Shown piece by piece: positions 11,528-21,520 of a stretch of 64,000 nt of DNA. Position 1 is the stretch's first letter. Each line of letters starts with the position of its first letter. The translations under genes were made by a program, and so were the position numbers. The stretch covers positions 44,210,875 through 44,274,874 of the forward strand of contig CM026561.1 in assembly GCA_015143295.1 (NCBI GenBank), read 5' to 3'. The notes below the pieces were generated by a model. That model made no database searches. It was not told the DNA's origin and saw only the letters and a list, made by a program, of their open reading frames with translations. This DNA comes from Tetracentron sinense. Lineage: Eukaryota; Streptophyta; Magnoliopsida; Trochodendrales; Trochodendraceae.

Positions 11528-11803
11528 GAGACCATAGGTTTCGCCCACAGACCAAAGAGTGAGACCATAGGTCTTGCCCACGGACCAGAGAGTGAGACCA
11601 TGGGTCTTGTCCACGGACCAGTGAGTGAGACCGTAGGTCTCGCCCACGGACTACAGAGTGAGACTATAGGTCTTTTCCACGGACCAGAGGGTAAGACCAT
11701 GGGTCTTGACCACAGACCAGGGAGTGAGACCATGGGTCTCACCCACGGACCAGGAGGTAAGACCATGGGTCTCGCCCATAGACCAGAGGTCCTGCTCGTG
11801 GTC
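11528..11803. repeat. 33-bp tandem repeat, 8 copies
   Basis: GAGACCATGGGTCTC or its variants begin at 11528, 11561, 11594, 11627, 11660, 11693, 11726 and 11759, an exact 33-base period. The core is a quasi-palindrome centred on CATGG, followed by GCCCACGGACCAG. Since 33 is a multiple of three, both strands stay open and give repetitive Pro/Trp/Arg-rich and Gly/His-rich translations; I regard those as by-products. Confidence 0.95.
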
Positions 11804-11824
11804 TAGGTCAGATCCAGGACATGA

Positions 11825-12400
11825 TATTTGATCCGTGAGGATTTATCCTCAGGGATTGGACACGTGTCAGCCTCATGAAGGGTGGCACTAAATATGATCC
11901 ATGGGGGTTTTATCCTCACGGAATTGATACGTGTTAACCTTTCAGAGGTTGACACTCAGGGTTGAATCTGTGGGGTTTTGTTCTCAATGATAACCATGTG
12001 TCAGCTTTTGAGAGACTAGCACTCAATATGTTCCGTGGGGGTTTTATCCTCACGGATGAGACAAGTGTCAACCTCTCGGAGGTTAGCACCAAAGTTGGAT
12101 CCGTGAGGTTTTGATCCTCACGGATAAACACGTGTCGGCCTCTCGGAAGCTGGTACCCAGGATGGATTAGTTAGGTTTTGGTCCTCACGGATTGAGCACG
12201 TGTCAGTTTCTTGGAGACTGACACTCAACATTAGATCTGTGAGGTTTTGATCCTCACAGATTGAACACGTGTCAGTCACTTGGAGACTAACATGAAGGGT
12301 TCATCCGTGAGGTTTTATCCCTCACGGATCAAACACGTGTCAGCCTTATGAAGCCGTCACTTAGGGTAGATCCGTGAGGTTTATCCTTATAGATCAGATC
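11825..12400. repeat. 68-bp tandem repeat with hairpins and a G-box in most units
   Basis: CACGTGTCA or a one-base variant occurs at 11861, 11928, 11995, 12062, 12129, 12197, 12266 and 12334, a period of 66-69 bases. Each unit also contains two inverted repeats: TCCGTGAGG-loop-CCTCACGGA, and GTGTCAGT-loop-ACTGACAC around a TTGGAG loop. ACACGTGTC is the G-box/ABRE-like core recognised by plant bZIP and bHLH factors, so the array could act as a clustered enhancer. That role is inference. Five of eight copies keep CACGTG exactly. Confidence 0.9.
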
Positions 12401-13290
12401 TCACCTTGCTTAGCTCGGTGACTTGATGCCAACCATCAACATTTAATGCTAACAGCTAAAGGTACTGCGCATGCCACAGGCACGCGTGAACTTAACCGTT
12501 TCTTCGAGAGACAGTGATCAAGTGTGTGCAATTGCACACACACCTGGGCAATGGAAGATGAATTTTCACTGCCCACAAATGCCCCTCAGGATCTCGATGG
12601 TTGAAAATGATCATCCATCTGGATCCTGACACTTGACAGTGACAATGAAGAGGCGTAACTGCTCTTCACTTAAAATTTTATGGAAAACCCATGATGGGGT
12701 TTCTTTAATCAAAGAGTTCTTATTGATGAGAGCACTTCAGTCATTAAAGCAAAATGGTGGGTGATTCCCAGCCATTTAGACCATCCATTTCGAAGTGGAT
12801 GGTCAAGATCTAACCAGAAGGTATCCTTTATAAGGATGCCTTATAGAAATTGAGGAAGACATTTTATCTTCTTCATCCCTCTGAAGTTAGAAAATCTTTT
12901 CAAGTTCAGAATTGTGCTCTTCAGGAAGGATCATTCTTCCCCCCTTTTTATTTCATTCGTTCTTCCTTTCTCGGTGAGCTTTCACCTTAATCAAACACAA
13001 ATGAAAGGGAAGAAACAGTGTTATTCCCGTATGTTATTTTTTTAACAGATGGGGATGAGGGTTTCAAACCTCACTTAGATGGACTGGATGCCCATTTGGG
13101 CATCCTTTTTGGATTTTTTTTTCTGGGATCCTTTGAAATGCATCCTTTTTTTGCATTTCTTGGGTTTTCCAGGTCAGGGAGAACCTAGGATGCCCTTTTG
13201 GGCTTCTTGTAATTTCTGGCAGGAATTCCGGTTCATTGCCGGAGCCTTTGAGTTCTTTGGTCATGGGAAACTAGACCGGTGACTCACTGC
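12401..13290. other. Non-coding tract with palindromes and possible TATA box
   Basis: No convincing protein. A 26-base near-perfect palindrome centred on TTCGAA lies at 12779-12804 (arms GACCATCCA/TGGATGGTC). A second near-palindrome, GGTATCCTTTATAAGGATGCC without its middle base pairing, lies at 12820-12840 and contains TTTATAAGG, usable as a TATA box in either direction. The order hairpins, TATA box, pyrimidine-rich leader resembles an LTR promoter reading right, but no matching second LTR was found. Confidence 0.4.
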
Positions 13291-13299
13291 CCGTCGTTT

Positions 13300-13645
13300 A
13301 TGGCCACGGACAGCTTGCCTACAGGACTTTTGTCCGTGAGCTCAAAATTGATCTGTGGATTTTGTCCATGGATGCTCTTGATTTTAATGGACTTTTGTCC
13401 GTTGATATTTTGAGTATCCGTGGATATTTTCCACGGACCAACTGCCCATAGGACTTTTGTCCATGAGCTGGAAAGATTCTGTCCGTGGAGTTTTATCCAC
13501 GGATACTTCTAATTTTCACGGACTTTTGTCCGTGGAAATATTGATTATCCGTGGATATTTCTCACGGATGGGTTACCCACAGGACTTTAATCCTTGAACC
13601 AGAAACCATCTATCTGTGGAATTGTCCGCGGATCTCACTCTTTGC
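13300..13645. repeat. About 128-bp tandem repeat built of hairpins, ~2.7 copies
   Basis: The phrase ACAGGACTTTTGTCC recurs at about 13320, 13447 and 13578. Inside each unit are inverted repeats such as TCCGTGGA-tatttt-TCCACGGA and CACGGAC-ttttg-TCCGTGG. The arm sequence TCCGTG is shared with the 68-bp array upstream although the unit length differs, so both arrays probably grew from the same hairpin. Confidence 0.8.
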
Positions 13646-13939
13646 ATATGTTCTTAGACATTTGCTAATGATAATTTACCCATGAACATTTGCCTTTAGC
13701 AAACTTTTGAGGTACTTGATCTAGGCAATGTTCCTTAGATGCATGCCCTAAGTGAGTAATTTAAATTTCACAGACTTAGGTTTTGATCCTAAGTGTGGAA
13801 TTGATTAATCTTTTAATCACATGATTAACCATTCCAGATTGTTTAGATGGGTGTATACTCCCATCTAAAGGCTCAATTTTGACCATTTAATCTGAAACCC
13901 ATGATTTGATTTAATTTCCTTGAACTAAATCATTTTGCA

Positions 13940-13966
13940 TGTTCTGTCTTTTCCTTTTGCAGAATG
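13940..13966 (+). other. Candidate splice acceptor
   Basis: A pyrimidine-rich run ending TTTTCCTTTTGCAG at 13965 or so directly precedes the open frame at 14013. This has the form of a plant 3' splice site. No matching donor was identified. Confidence 0.4.
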
Positions 13967-14012
13967 GACCTTTTTATCATAGCATGCTTCATGAGGGGAT
14001 GTCCTTGATTGG

Positions 14013-14465
14013 TTGGAGCTCAACGAAACCGGATCATCCTTCATTCGTTGCTTGGAGACCTCAAGGAGTTTCATTATTGATAAGACTGAAGTTGTCGAGC
14101 TGTGTGACTTGGCAAAATATATGGCAGCGAACAGTGCTTTCATATTTCCTTACAATTGTATCATTAATTTAATGATAGGACAGCATAAGGGCAAACTCAA
14201 TATCCTGGAACCTGTTAAAAGTTCAGATGTTCTTGACGGTGAGCTTGAGCTTGTGATGAAGGGAATATGTTGTATTCAATCCATCGATCTTGATGAAGCT
14301 AGCTTGGGTTGCTTGGCGTTGCTGAACAACCACTTCACTAATGTCGAGAAGCCTACCTTTCAAGGTATTGCTTATTCAGCTTTACAGTTTGCCACGGTTG
14401 ACAACACTGAGAGGCAATTTCTGGTTCTGCTTCCAGACGTCACCTCTGCTGTTATTGATGGTTAG
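14013..14465 (+). CDS. Unrecognised 150-codon ORF, antisense to Tat elements
   Basis: This is one of the few long frames that is not a repeat shadow or a broken retroelement domain. It starts MELNETGSSFIRCL and ends LLPDVTSAVIDG. It has ordinary amino-acid composition, two Cys in GICCIQSIDLDEASLGC, no signal peptide and no membrane segment. I do not recognise a family. It lies on the strand opposite to the Tat pol genes, downstream of their integrase, which is where antisense ORFs (aORFs) have been described in Tat-lineage elements. A captured host exon is the alternative, suggested by the acceptor-like site upstream and poly(A) signal downstream. The frame may be open upstream of this Met. 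Confidence 0.55.
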   Translation: MELNETGSSFIRCLETSRSFIIDKTEVVELCDLAKYMAANSAFIFPYNCIINLMIGQHKGKLNILEPVKSSDVLDGELELVMKGICCIQSIDLDEASLGCLALLNNHFTNVEKPTFQGIAYSALQFATVDNTERQFLVLLPDVTSAVIDG

Positions 14466-14830
14466 AATCCTCCCCTGGAGATGACTCAACACCACAAATG
14501 ATGGTGAAGAAGTTGGACGTGAGAGGAATTCTACTCTGAATAGCATCCATCAATACGGTGCTAGGACCTCTGACCTTATATTCAAGGCCGTATTTGTCAG
14601 GTCTAGCATTTTGTTGGAGCTAACAACATACTCTCAAGATACTATTTGTTTAAATCAGTAGCTTGTTGGAGCTGATAACATATTCTCAAAATACTGCTTA
14701 TTTAACTCGAGTGAGTTCTCCAACTTATGTGAAGTTCCCTCATTTTGTTATTCATGAATAAAAGACTTTATTTTATTTTTTCGTCTTGCACTCTTTTTTT
14801 TGATGATTTTCCCTTTGTATCTTGAGGAAT
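14466..14830 (+). other. Putative 3' UTR with poly(A) signal, copy 1
   Basis: After the stop of the 150-codon ORF comes a segment with an internal ~62-base direct repeat (GTTGGAGCT.A.AACATA.TCTCAA, near 14613 and 14668), then ATGAATAAAAGACTTTATTT with AATAAA at 14757-14762. The part from 14576 on is repeated at 18040-18290. On this strand it looks like the end of a plus-strand transcript. Confidence 0.5.
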
Positions 14831-16120
14831 TGATGTTCTTTTGAAAGAATAGGCTGAACCCATTTCTAGGCTGCCTACGTACCCATCATAGGATCAAGCC
14901 AAACGTAGTTCCAAAAGGGGCGATTTTAGACTCGTAGTTTACGAGTAGATAGTTTCCGTTCGTATCTAGGAAGGTTTAGACCTGTGATTTGGGGCAGGTC
15001 TTTGAAAATGATGAATCTTTTTAGCTCGTATTCAGGAGCCTGTCAAGTTGCTCTAATTTTTGCCTAAACCAACTCTTGGAGTGTTAGTTTAGCGAGCTTT
15101 TTGTTTTGACTCATTTTTGTCTAAGCTGTCCTTTCGGATTTTCAACTTAGCGAGCCATGTTACCCTAACTTTTGCCTAAGCTGTCCTTTCGAATTTTCAA
15201 CTTAGCGGGTATTTTGATGCCCTAATTTTTGCTTAGACTATCTTCTTGAAGTTTTTAGTCTAGCGGGCTTTGAGAACCTTACATTGGTTGGGAGATACAT
15301 TTCGTTATCTGTCCATTGTAATCAGTAGATATGTTTCTGATGGTGAGAAGTCCTTCCTTGGAATTGTGGTTTCTTCTTCACGCATCAAATAGTAGTTTTC
15401 TTCGTTTTATCCCTATTGAGGGGCAATAACAATGATTCTGTTTCCCAGGGGGATGGTATTCTTTTAAAAGAACTGACTGAACCCAAGTCAATTCCTCAGG
15501 CTGCCTACGTACCCATGAAAGGATCAAGTCAAACGTAGTTCAGAAGGGGGATTCGTATTTTGAGAGTGAATAAGTAGTTTCTGTTCGTACCTAGGAAGGT
15601 TTTAACTTCGGCCTCGTATTTGGGGGCTTTTGAAGCTTTGATTTGTAATTTGATAGCGAAATAGGCAGTTTTCGTTTGTGCCCAGGAGTGTTTGGACTTC
15701 GGTCTAGTATTCTGGAGACTTTTGAAGCATCGTGAACCTTTTTAGCTCGTATTCAGGAGCCTGTCAAATCGCTCTAATTTTTGCCTAAACTGACTCTGGG
15801 AGTGTCAGTCTAATGAGTTATTTGTTACCCTAATTTTTGCCTAGACTTTCTTCTTGAAGTTTTGGTCTAGCGGGCATTTTATTTTGACTCAAATTTTTTT
15901 GTCTAAGCCATCCTTTCGGATTTTCAACTTAGTGAGTCATTGTTGCTCTAATTTTTGCCTAAGCCACGCTCAAGGGCTTTCGACTTAGCGAGCTAGGGTT
16001 TTTAACTTAGCGAGTTGTTTGTGCTCTAAATTTTGCCTAGACCGTCTTTTAAAGTTTTGGTCTAGCGAGCGTTTCGATTCTTAGGAGTGTTATTGCTTGA
16101 GGAATCTTGCATTGGTTGGA
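14830..16120. repeat. Tandem hairpin array in Tat 3' UTR, copy 1
   Basis: The phrase CTAATTTTTGCCTA-arm-loop-arm-GCGAG recurs every 55-75 bases. Clear stems are CTAAACCAAC/GTTAGTTTAG (15064-15092), CTAAG/CTTAG (15121-15150 and 15176-15206), TAGACTA/TAGTCTA (15234-15262), CTAGAC/GTCTAG (15841-15870), CTAAG/CTTAG (15958-15988) and CTAGACC/GGTCTAG (16037-16065). The arms differ from unit to unit but stay complementary. The whole block is itself doubled: a GGCTGCCTACGTACCC box followed by hairpins begins at 14870 and again at 15500. Confidence 0.85.
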
Positions 16121-16427
16121 GGGATAATTCGCTCTCCATACATTGAGGTCAGCAGGTATACTCCGAGTATACCCCCTCGATGACGTATGAACCTTCCTAT
16201 TTTGGTTCGAGCCTCCCCTTGGTTCGACAAGTGACGATTATCGGAGTTCTGACCATTAAGACCAAATCTCCTTTTTTGAAAGACCTTAGTCTTGCCCTTT
16301 TGTTGAAGGTGCTAGTTAGCCTTTCCTGGTACATCTCTAAACTCTGTTGGGCTGGGTGACGACGTTCATAAAGAGTTTTAAGCTTTGCAAGACGAATCTT
16401 AGCTGAATCTTCTTTTGTGAGAGACTA

Positions 16428-17160
16428 CTAAATTACCACCCGTATGGAGGGAATTTGAATTTCAAGGGGGAATTGCTTCACCGCCGAAGACCAGGGAATA
16501 TGGCGTGGCCTGTGTCGGAGTCCGATGAGTAGTCCTATATGCCTAGAGGGCTTCGGGTAGGCATTCATGCCAGTTCCGTATGCTTTTATCCACAACTTTC
16601 TTGAGGATTTTGCACAAAGTCTTGTTGAAGGCTTCATCGAGACCATTTCACGGCTGCATAGTACCTGGTGGAATGGTCCTCTCGGATAACAAATTTGGCA
16701 TACAACTTGTGTATAGGGGCACTTCAAAAAAGTTGTCTCTTATCCGTGATGATGCTTTCTGGGATCCCGAACCGATATATGATGTGGGTCCAGATGAAGT
16801 CTGTTACTGAGAGGTGTTTGATCTCTTTGAGAGCGATGGCTTCGGCCCATTTTGAGAAGTAGTTTGTCGTGGCTAGGATGTATTGGTGTCCAGTCGATGA
16901 TGGTGGGGTGAATGGTCCTATAACGTCCATTCCCCATGCCGTAAAGGGCCATGAACATACTGTCATGTGAAGAGGCTTGGGAGCCCGATGTATGAAATCA
17001 ACATGGAGCTGACAAAATTTGTATTTTCTTGCATAGTTGAGGCAATCAACGATCATCGTAGGCCAGTAGTAGCCTAATCTTTTCAGCTGCATTTGTAGCT
17101 TGGGCCTAGCTTGGTGAGCACTGCAGATCCTGACATGAGTTTTTTTTCATGGCTTGATTT
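16428..17160 (-). pseudogene. Integrase fragment, Tat segment copy 1
   Basis: The frame at 16724-17092 has the end of the zinc-binding region (CxxCH-like ARKYKFCQLH), then WPFTAWGMDVIGPF (first catalytic Asp), FSKWAEAIALKEI and IYRFGIPESIITD (second catalytic Asp). Then the frame changes to one ending at 16428, and the C-terminal part is lost to frameshifts. A block rich in KLEP and VWVRIPIIV-like codons just below 16430 continues the domain in poor condition. Not functional. Confidence 0.85.
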
Positions 17161-17339
17161 ATTTCATTTCCTGAGATACATCTCATCAAGACGCCATCTA
17201 GGGACCTTCTATATAAGGTTTCTTCTAACATCACAAATTTTGTGACCCGTCAACGGACTTCAACGCGTTTGGCACGGTATCCGGGAAATCGACCATGTTG
17301 GAGATAATCGATGAAGGGCTATCGCTAATCCTCATTTGT

Positions 17340-18040
17340 TTATTTGATTGTCACAGAACAAACTGTCTCCAGGAAGTCTATCTCTAGAAGGGGTTTGAGA
17401 GTTCTTCTTTCCCCCACTGTGATGGTCAGCATCCTGTCCATTGGCAAAGTTAGAGATGCTGTAAGACCGGCCAAAGCATCAGCTTGGTTGTTGAGTCCTC
17501 TATAGACATGAAAAAGGCTGCTTCTTGGAATTTGAGCAAGTAGCTGATCCACTCTCTTCTGATAGGGAAGGAGACTAACCCTCCACACTACATATTCACC
17601 TCGTACCTGCTTGATGACGAGTTCTGAATCCCCATAGATTGTTAATTCATCCACCGGGTCTCAAGAGCCAATTCAAGACTTGTTATCAGAGCTTCATACT
17701 CAGCTTCATTGTTTTAACACCCTTCTGTTAGGGCAAAGGAATAGGGTAGTATTGCGTTGTCTGGTGTGACAAAAAAAATACCGACTCCTGATTTGTTTTC
17801 CTTCGGGTTGATGAGTTTGACTGAACTTGCATGACTTCTTCGCCGGGGAGGTCGGTGACCAAAGGCGAGTCCGCAGGAACTGGATGTGCTGCAAGGAAAT
17901 CAACAAGGGCTTACCTTTTCACTACTTTTTGAGGCATGAATTCTATTTCAAATTCAGACAGAAGCACCACCCATTTCGCCATTTCGCTAGAGAGAGTAGG
18001 GCGAGACATTATGTACTTGAGAGGATCGGCTCTTTTGCCT
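17340..18040 (-). pseudogene. Archaeal-type RNase H and RNase H end, Tat segment copy 1
   Basis: The 104-codon frame at 17340-17654 carries MDELTIYGDSELVIKQV near its start and LNNQADALAGL near its middle, the signatures of the Tat-type second RNase H. Upstream, 17706-18040 carries degraded RNase H and connection sequence matching 21330-21740 of the second copy. The match stops abruptly at about 18035, where the second copy's 3' UTR begins, marking the duplication junction. Confidence 0.85.
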
Positions 18041-18290
18041 TAGACCTTATATTCAAGGCACTACTCGTTAGATTTTGGAGCTTAATGGAGCTGACAACAT
18101 ATTCTCAAGATACTGCTTGTTTAACTCAGTAGCTTGTTAGAGTTGATAACATGTTCTCAAGATACTGCTTGTTTTACTCGAGTGCATTCTCCAATTTATG
18201 TGGAGTTCCCTCCTTTTGTTATCCATGAATAAAAGACTTTATTTATTTTTGTCTTATACTCCTTTCTCTTCTTCTGATATGACTCCTTTT
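18041..18290 (+). repeat. Second copy of the poly(A)-signal block
   Basis: Matches 14576-14830, including the doubled AACATATTCTCAAGATACTG phrase and CATGAATAAAAGACTTTATTT with AATAAA at 18228-18233. Here it is not preceded by the 150-codon ORF but by broken RNase H sequence. Confidence 0.8.
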
Positions 18291-19740
18291 TTATATCTCG
18301 AGGATTTTTTTTTATGGGGGAATGGTGTTCTTTTAAAAGAAATGACTGAACCCAAGTTGATTTTTTTCAGGCTGCCTACGTACCCATGATAGGATCAAGT
18401 CAAACGTAGTGTAGAATAGGAGCGATTTTAGACTCGTAATTTATGAGTAGATAGTTTCCGTTCGTATCTAGGAAGGTTTGGGCTTGTAATTTAAGAATAG
18501 GTAGGTAGTATCCGTTCATACCTAGGAAGGTTTGGACTTGTAATTTAGGGGCAAGCCTTTGAGAAATGACGAATCTTTTTAGCTCGTATTTAGGAGCCTG
18601 TCAAATTGCTCTAATTTTTGCCTAAACTGACTCTTGGAGTGTTAGTTTAGCGAGCTTTTTGTTGCCCTAATTTTTTGTCAAGACCTTCTTCTTAGAGTTT
18701 TGGTCTAGCGGGTATTTTGTTTTGACTCATTTTTTGTCTAAGCCATCCTTTCGGATTTTCAACTTAGCGAGCCATTTTACCCTAACTTTTGCCTAAGCCG
18801 TCCTTTTGGATTTTCAACTTAGCGGACAATTTGGTGTTTTAATTTTTGCCTAGACCATCTTTTGAGATTTTGGTCTAGCAGGCTTTGAGAATCTTACATT
18901 GGTCGGGGGAGATACTCCGTTGTCTGTCCGTTGTAATCAGCAGATATGCTTCCGATGGTAAGAAGTCCTTCCTTAGAATTTTAGTTTCTTCTTTGTACAT
19001 TAGATAACATTTTTCTTCGTTTCACCCATATTGAGGGGCAATAACAATGATTTTGTATCCTAGGGGGATGGTGTTCTTTTAAAACAACTGACTGAACCCA
19101 AGTTAATTTTCTCAGGTTGCCTATGTACCCATGATAGGATCAAGTCAAACGTAGTTCAGAAGGGGCATTTAGATTCGTATTTTGAGAGCGAATAGGTAGT
19201 TTCCATTCATACCTTGAAAAGTTTGGATTTTGGCCTTGTATTTGGGGGCTTTTGAAGCTTTGATTCGTAATTTGATAGCGAATAGGCAGTTTCCGTTCAT
19301 GCCTAGGAGGGTTTGGACTTTGGTCTTGTATTTTGGAGACTTTTGAAGTGCCGTGAACCTTTTTAGCTCATGTTCAGGAGCCTATCAAATCGCTCTAATT
19401 TTTGCCTAGGTTGACTCTTGGAGTGTTAGTCTAGATAGCTATTTGTTACCCTAATTTTTTCCTAGACTTTCTTCTTAAAGTTTTGGTCTAGCGGACATTT
19501 TATTTTGACTCAATTTTTGTCTAAGCCGTCCCTTGAGGTTTTCAACTTAGTGAGTCATTGTCGCTCTAATTTTTGCTTAAGCCGTCCCTTAAGGTTTTTC
19601 GACTTAGCGAGCATGATTTTGACTCTAATTTTTGCCTAGGCCGTCCTTTGGGGTTTTCAACCTAGCGAGTCTTTTTGTGCTCTAAATTTTGCCTAGACCG
19701 TCTTTTAAAGTTTTGGTCTAGCGAGCTTTTTGATTCCTAG
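18291..19740. repeat. Tandem hairpin array in Tat 3' UTR, copy 2
   Basis: Same organisation as the 14.8-16.1 kb array. Best stems: CTAAACTGAC/GTTAGTTTAG, ten pairs with one G-T wobble (18622-18650); CTAGACCA/TGGTCTAG, eight pairs (18850-18878); CTAGG/CCTAG (19636-19665); CTAGACC/GGTCTAG (about 19690-19720). The GCTGCCTACGTACCC box opens each half, at 18371 and about 19116. Confidence 0.85.
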
Positions 19741-19855
19741 AGTAGTATCTCTTGAGGAATCTTGTATTGGTTGGAGGGATAATTCGCTCTCCATCCATTG
19801 AAGTCAGCAGGTATGCTCCACTAGCATATGCTTTCTCAATGATGTAAGGCCCTTC

Positions 19856-20910
19856 CTACTTTGGTTCGAGCTTCCCCTTGGTTCGTCGAGTGATGATGAT
19901 TGGAATCCTAACCATTAAGACCAAGTCCCCTGTTTTGAAAGACCTTAGTCTTGCTCTTTTGTTGAAGGCACTAGTTAGCCTCTGTCTATACATCTCTAAA
20001 CTTTGTTGGGCTTGGAGACAACGTTCATCAAGTGTTCCAAGCTCTGCAAGATGAACTTTAGCTGAGTCCTCTTTTGTGATAGACTGTTGAATTGCCACCC
20101 GTAGGGAGGGAATTTGAATTTCAAGGCGGAGAACTGCTTGACTGCCAAAGACCAGGGAATACGGTATGGCCTATGTCGGAGTCGGATGAGTAGTTCTGTA
20201 TGCCTAGAGGGCTTCGGATAGGCGTTCATGCCAATCCCGTTTGCTTTTATCCACAACTTTCTTGAGAATTTTGTACAAAGTCTTGTTAAAGAATTTGGCG
20301 AGATCATTCACGGCTGGGTAGTACCGGGTAGAGTGGTCCTCTCGAATACCAAATTTGGCATACAACCTATGTATAGGGGCACTTTGAAAAGGTTGCCCAT
20401 TATCCGTGATGATGCTTTTTGGAATCCCGAACCGATATATAATGTTGGTCCGGATGAAGTCTGCCACTGAGTGGTGTTTAACCTCTTTGAGAGTGACGGC
20501 TTCAGCCCATTTTGAGAAGTAGTCCGTTGCAGGTAGGATGTATTGATGTCCCGCAGATGATGGTGGGGGTGAATGGTCCTATGACGTCCATTCCCCTTGT
20601 CGTGAAAGGGCCATGAACATGTTGTCATGTGAAGAGGCTCGGGAGCCTGATGTATGAAATCAGCATGAAGCTGACAGACTTTGCATTTCCTTGCATAGTT
20701 GAGACAATTAGTGATCATCGTAGGCCAGTAGTAGCCCAATCTTTTTAGCTGCATTTGTAGCTTGGGCCCAGCTTGGTGGGCACCGCAGATCCTGACATGA
20801 GTTTCCATAGCCTGCTTGATTTCATTTCCTGAGATGCACCTCATTAAGATACCATCCAGGGATCGTTTTACAGTGTATATTTCAACATCATGAACTTTGT
20901 GACACATCGG
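19856..20910 (-). pseudogene. Integrase, Tat segment copy 2
   Basis: On the minus strand 20308-20907 gives the zinc-binding region (HVRICGAHQ, then CLNYARKCKVCQLH) and the beginning of the core. Then 20204-20467 gives IYRFGIPKSIITDNGQPF (second catalytic Asp) and a YYPAVND box where plants usually have YYPQANGQ. Finally 19856-20098 gives the C-terminal region with FNKRARLRSFKTGDLVLM. At least two frameshifts separate these parts. More complete than copy 1. Confidence 0.88.
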
Positions 20911-20954
20911 TGGACTTCAGCGCGTTTGACACGATATCCAGGTAATCGACCGTG

Positions 20955-21520
20955 TTAGAGATAATCGATGAAGGGTTGTCGCCAATCTTCATCTTTTTCT
21001 TTGATTGTCATAGAACAAACTGTTTCCCAGAAATTTATCTTTGGGAGGGGTCTGAGAGTTCTTCTTTTCCCTACTGTGATAGTCAACATCCTGTCTGTTG
21101 GTAGAGTCAGGGATGCCACAAGATCGGCCAAAGCATCGACTTGATTGTTGAGTCCTCTATGAACATGGAAGAGGCTGTTTCTTGGAATTTGAGCAAGTAG
21201 CTGATCCACTCTCTTCTGATAGAGAAAAAGGCTGACTCTTCGTACAACATATTCACCTCAGACTTATTTGATGACAAGTTCCGAATCTCCATAGATTGTT
21301 AGTTCATCCACTGGGATCTCGAGAGCTAATTTAAGACCTGCTACCAAGGCTTTATATTCAGCTTCATTTGTTTGAGCATCCTTCCGTTAATGCGAAGGAA
21401 TAAGGTAGTATTGCATTGTCTAGTGTGACAAAAATAATACCAACTCCTAACTTATTTTCCTTCAGGTCGATGCGTTTGATTCCATTGGGGCTTCTTGAAG
21501 CTCCATCAAAGTACATCTTC
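20955..21520 (-). pseudogene. Archaeal-type RNase H, Tat segment copy 2
   Basis: Starting near 21520 on the minus strand the residues MYFDGASRSPNGIKR give the first catalytic region (YFDGA) of the Tat second RNase H. ILPYSFALTEGCS follows near 21400, and LNNQVDALADLVASL ends the domain near 21140. The IYGDSE region near 21290 is interrupted by a stop. The order RNase H, archaeal-type RNase H, integrase confirms the lineage. Confidence 0.85.

Larger units (their letters stand above)
14576..18040 (-). mobile_element. Tat 3'-half segment, copy 1
   Basis: This block holds, on the minus strand, part of RNase H, the archaeal-type RNase H, integrase and a hairpin-rich 3' UTR. It is followed at 18041 by a second block in the same order. 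Spot comparison of the integrase parts (16440-16700 against about 20100-20340) gives roughly 87% identity by eye. It may be a tandem duplication, or one copy inserted in another and then trimmed; no LTR is visible at the 18.04 kb junction. Confidence 0.75.

Noticed and set aside
11506-11806. Long repetitive open frames on both strands (Pro/Trp/Arg-rich and Gly/His-rich)
   Set aside because: They are forced by the 33-bp tandem repeat, which keeps frame; no start context or homology.
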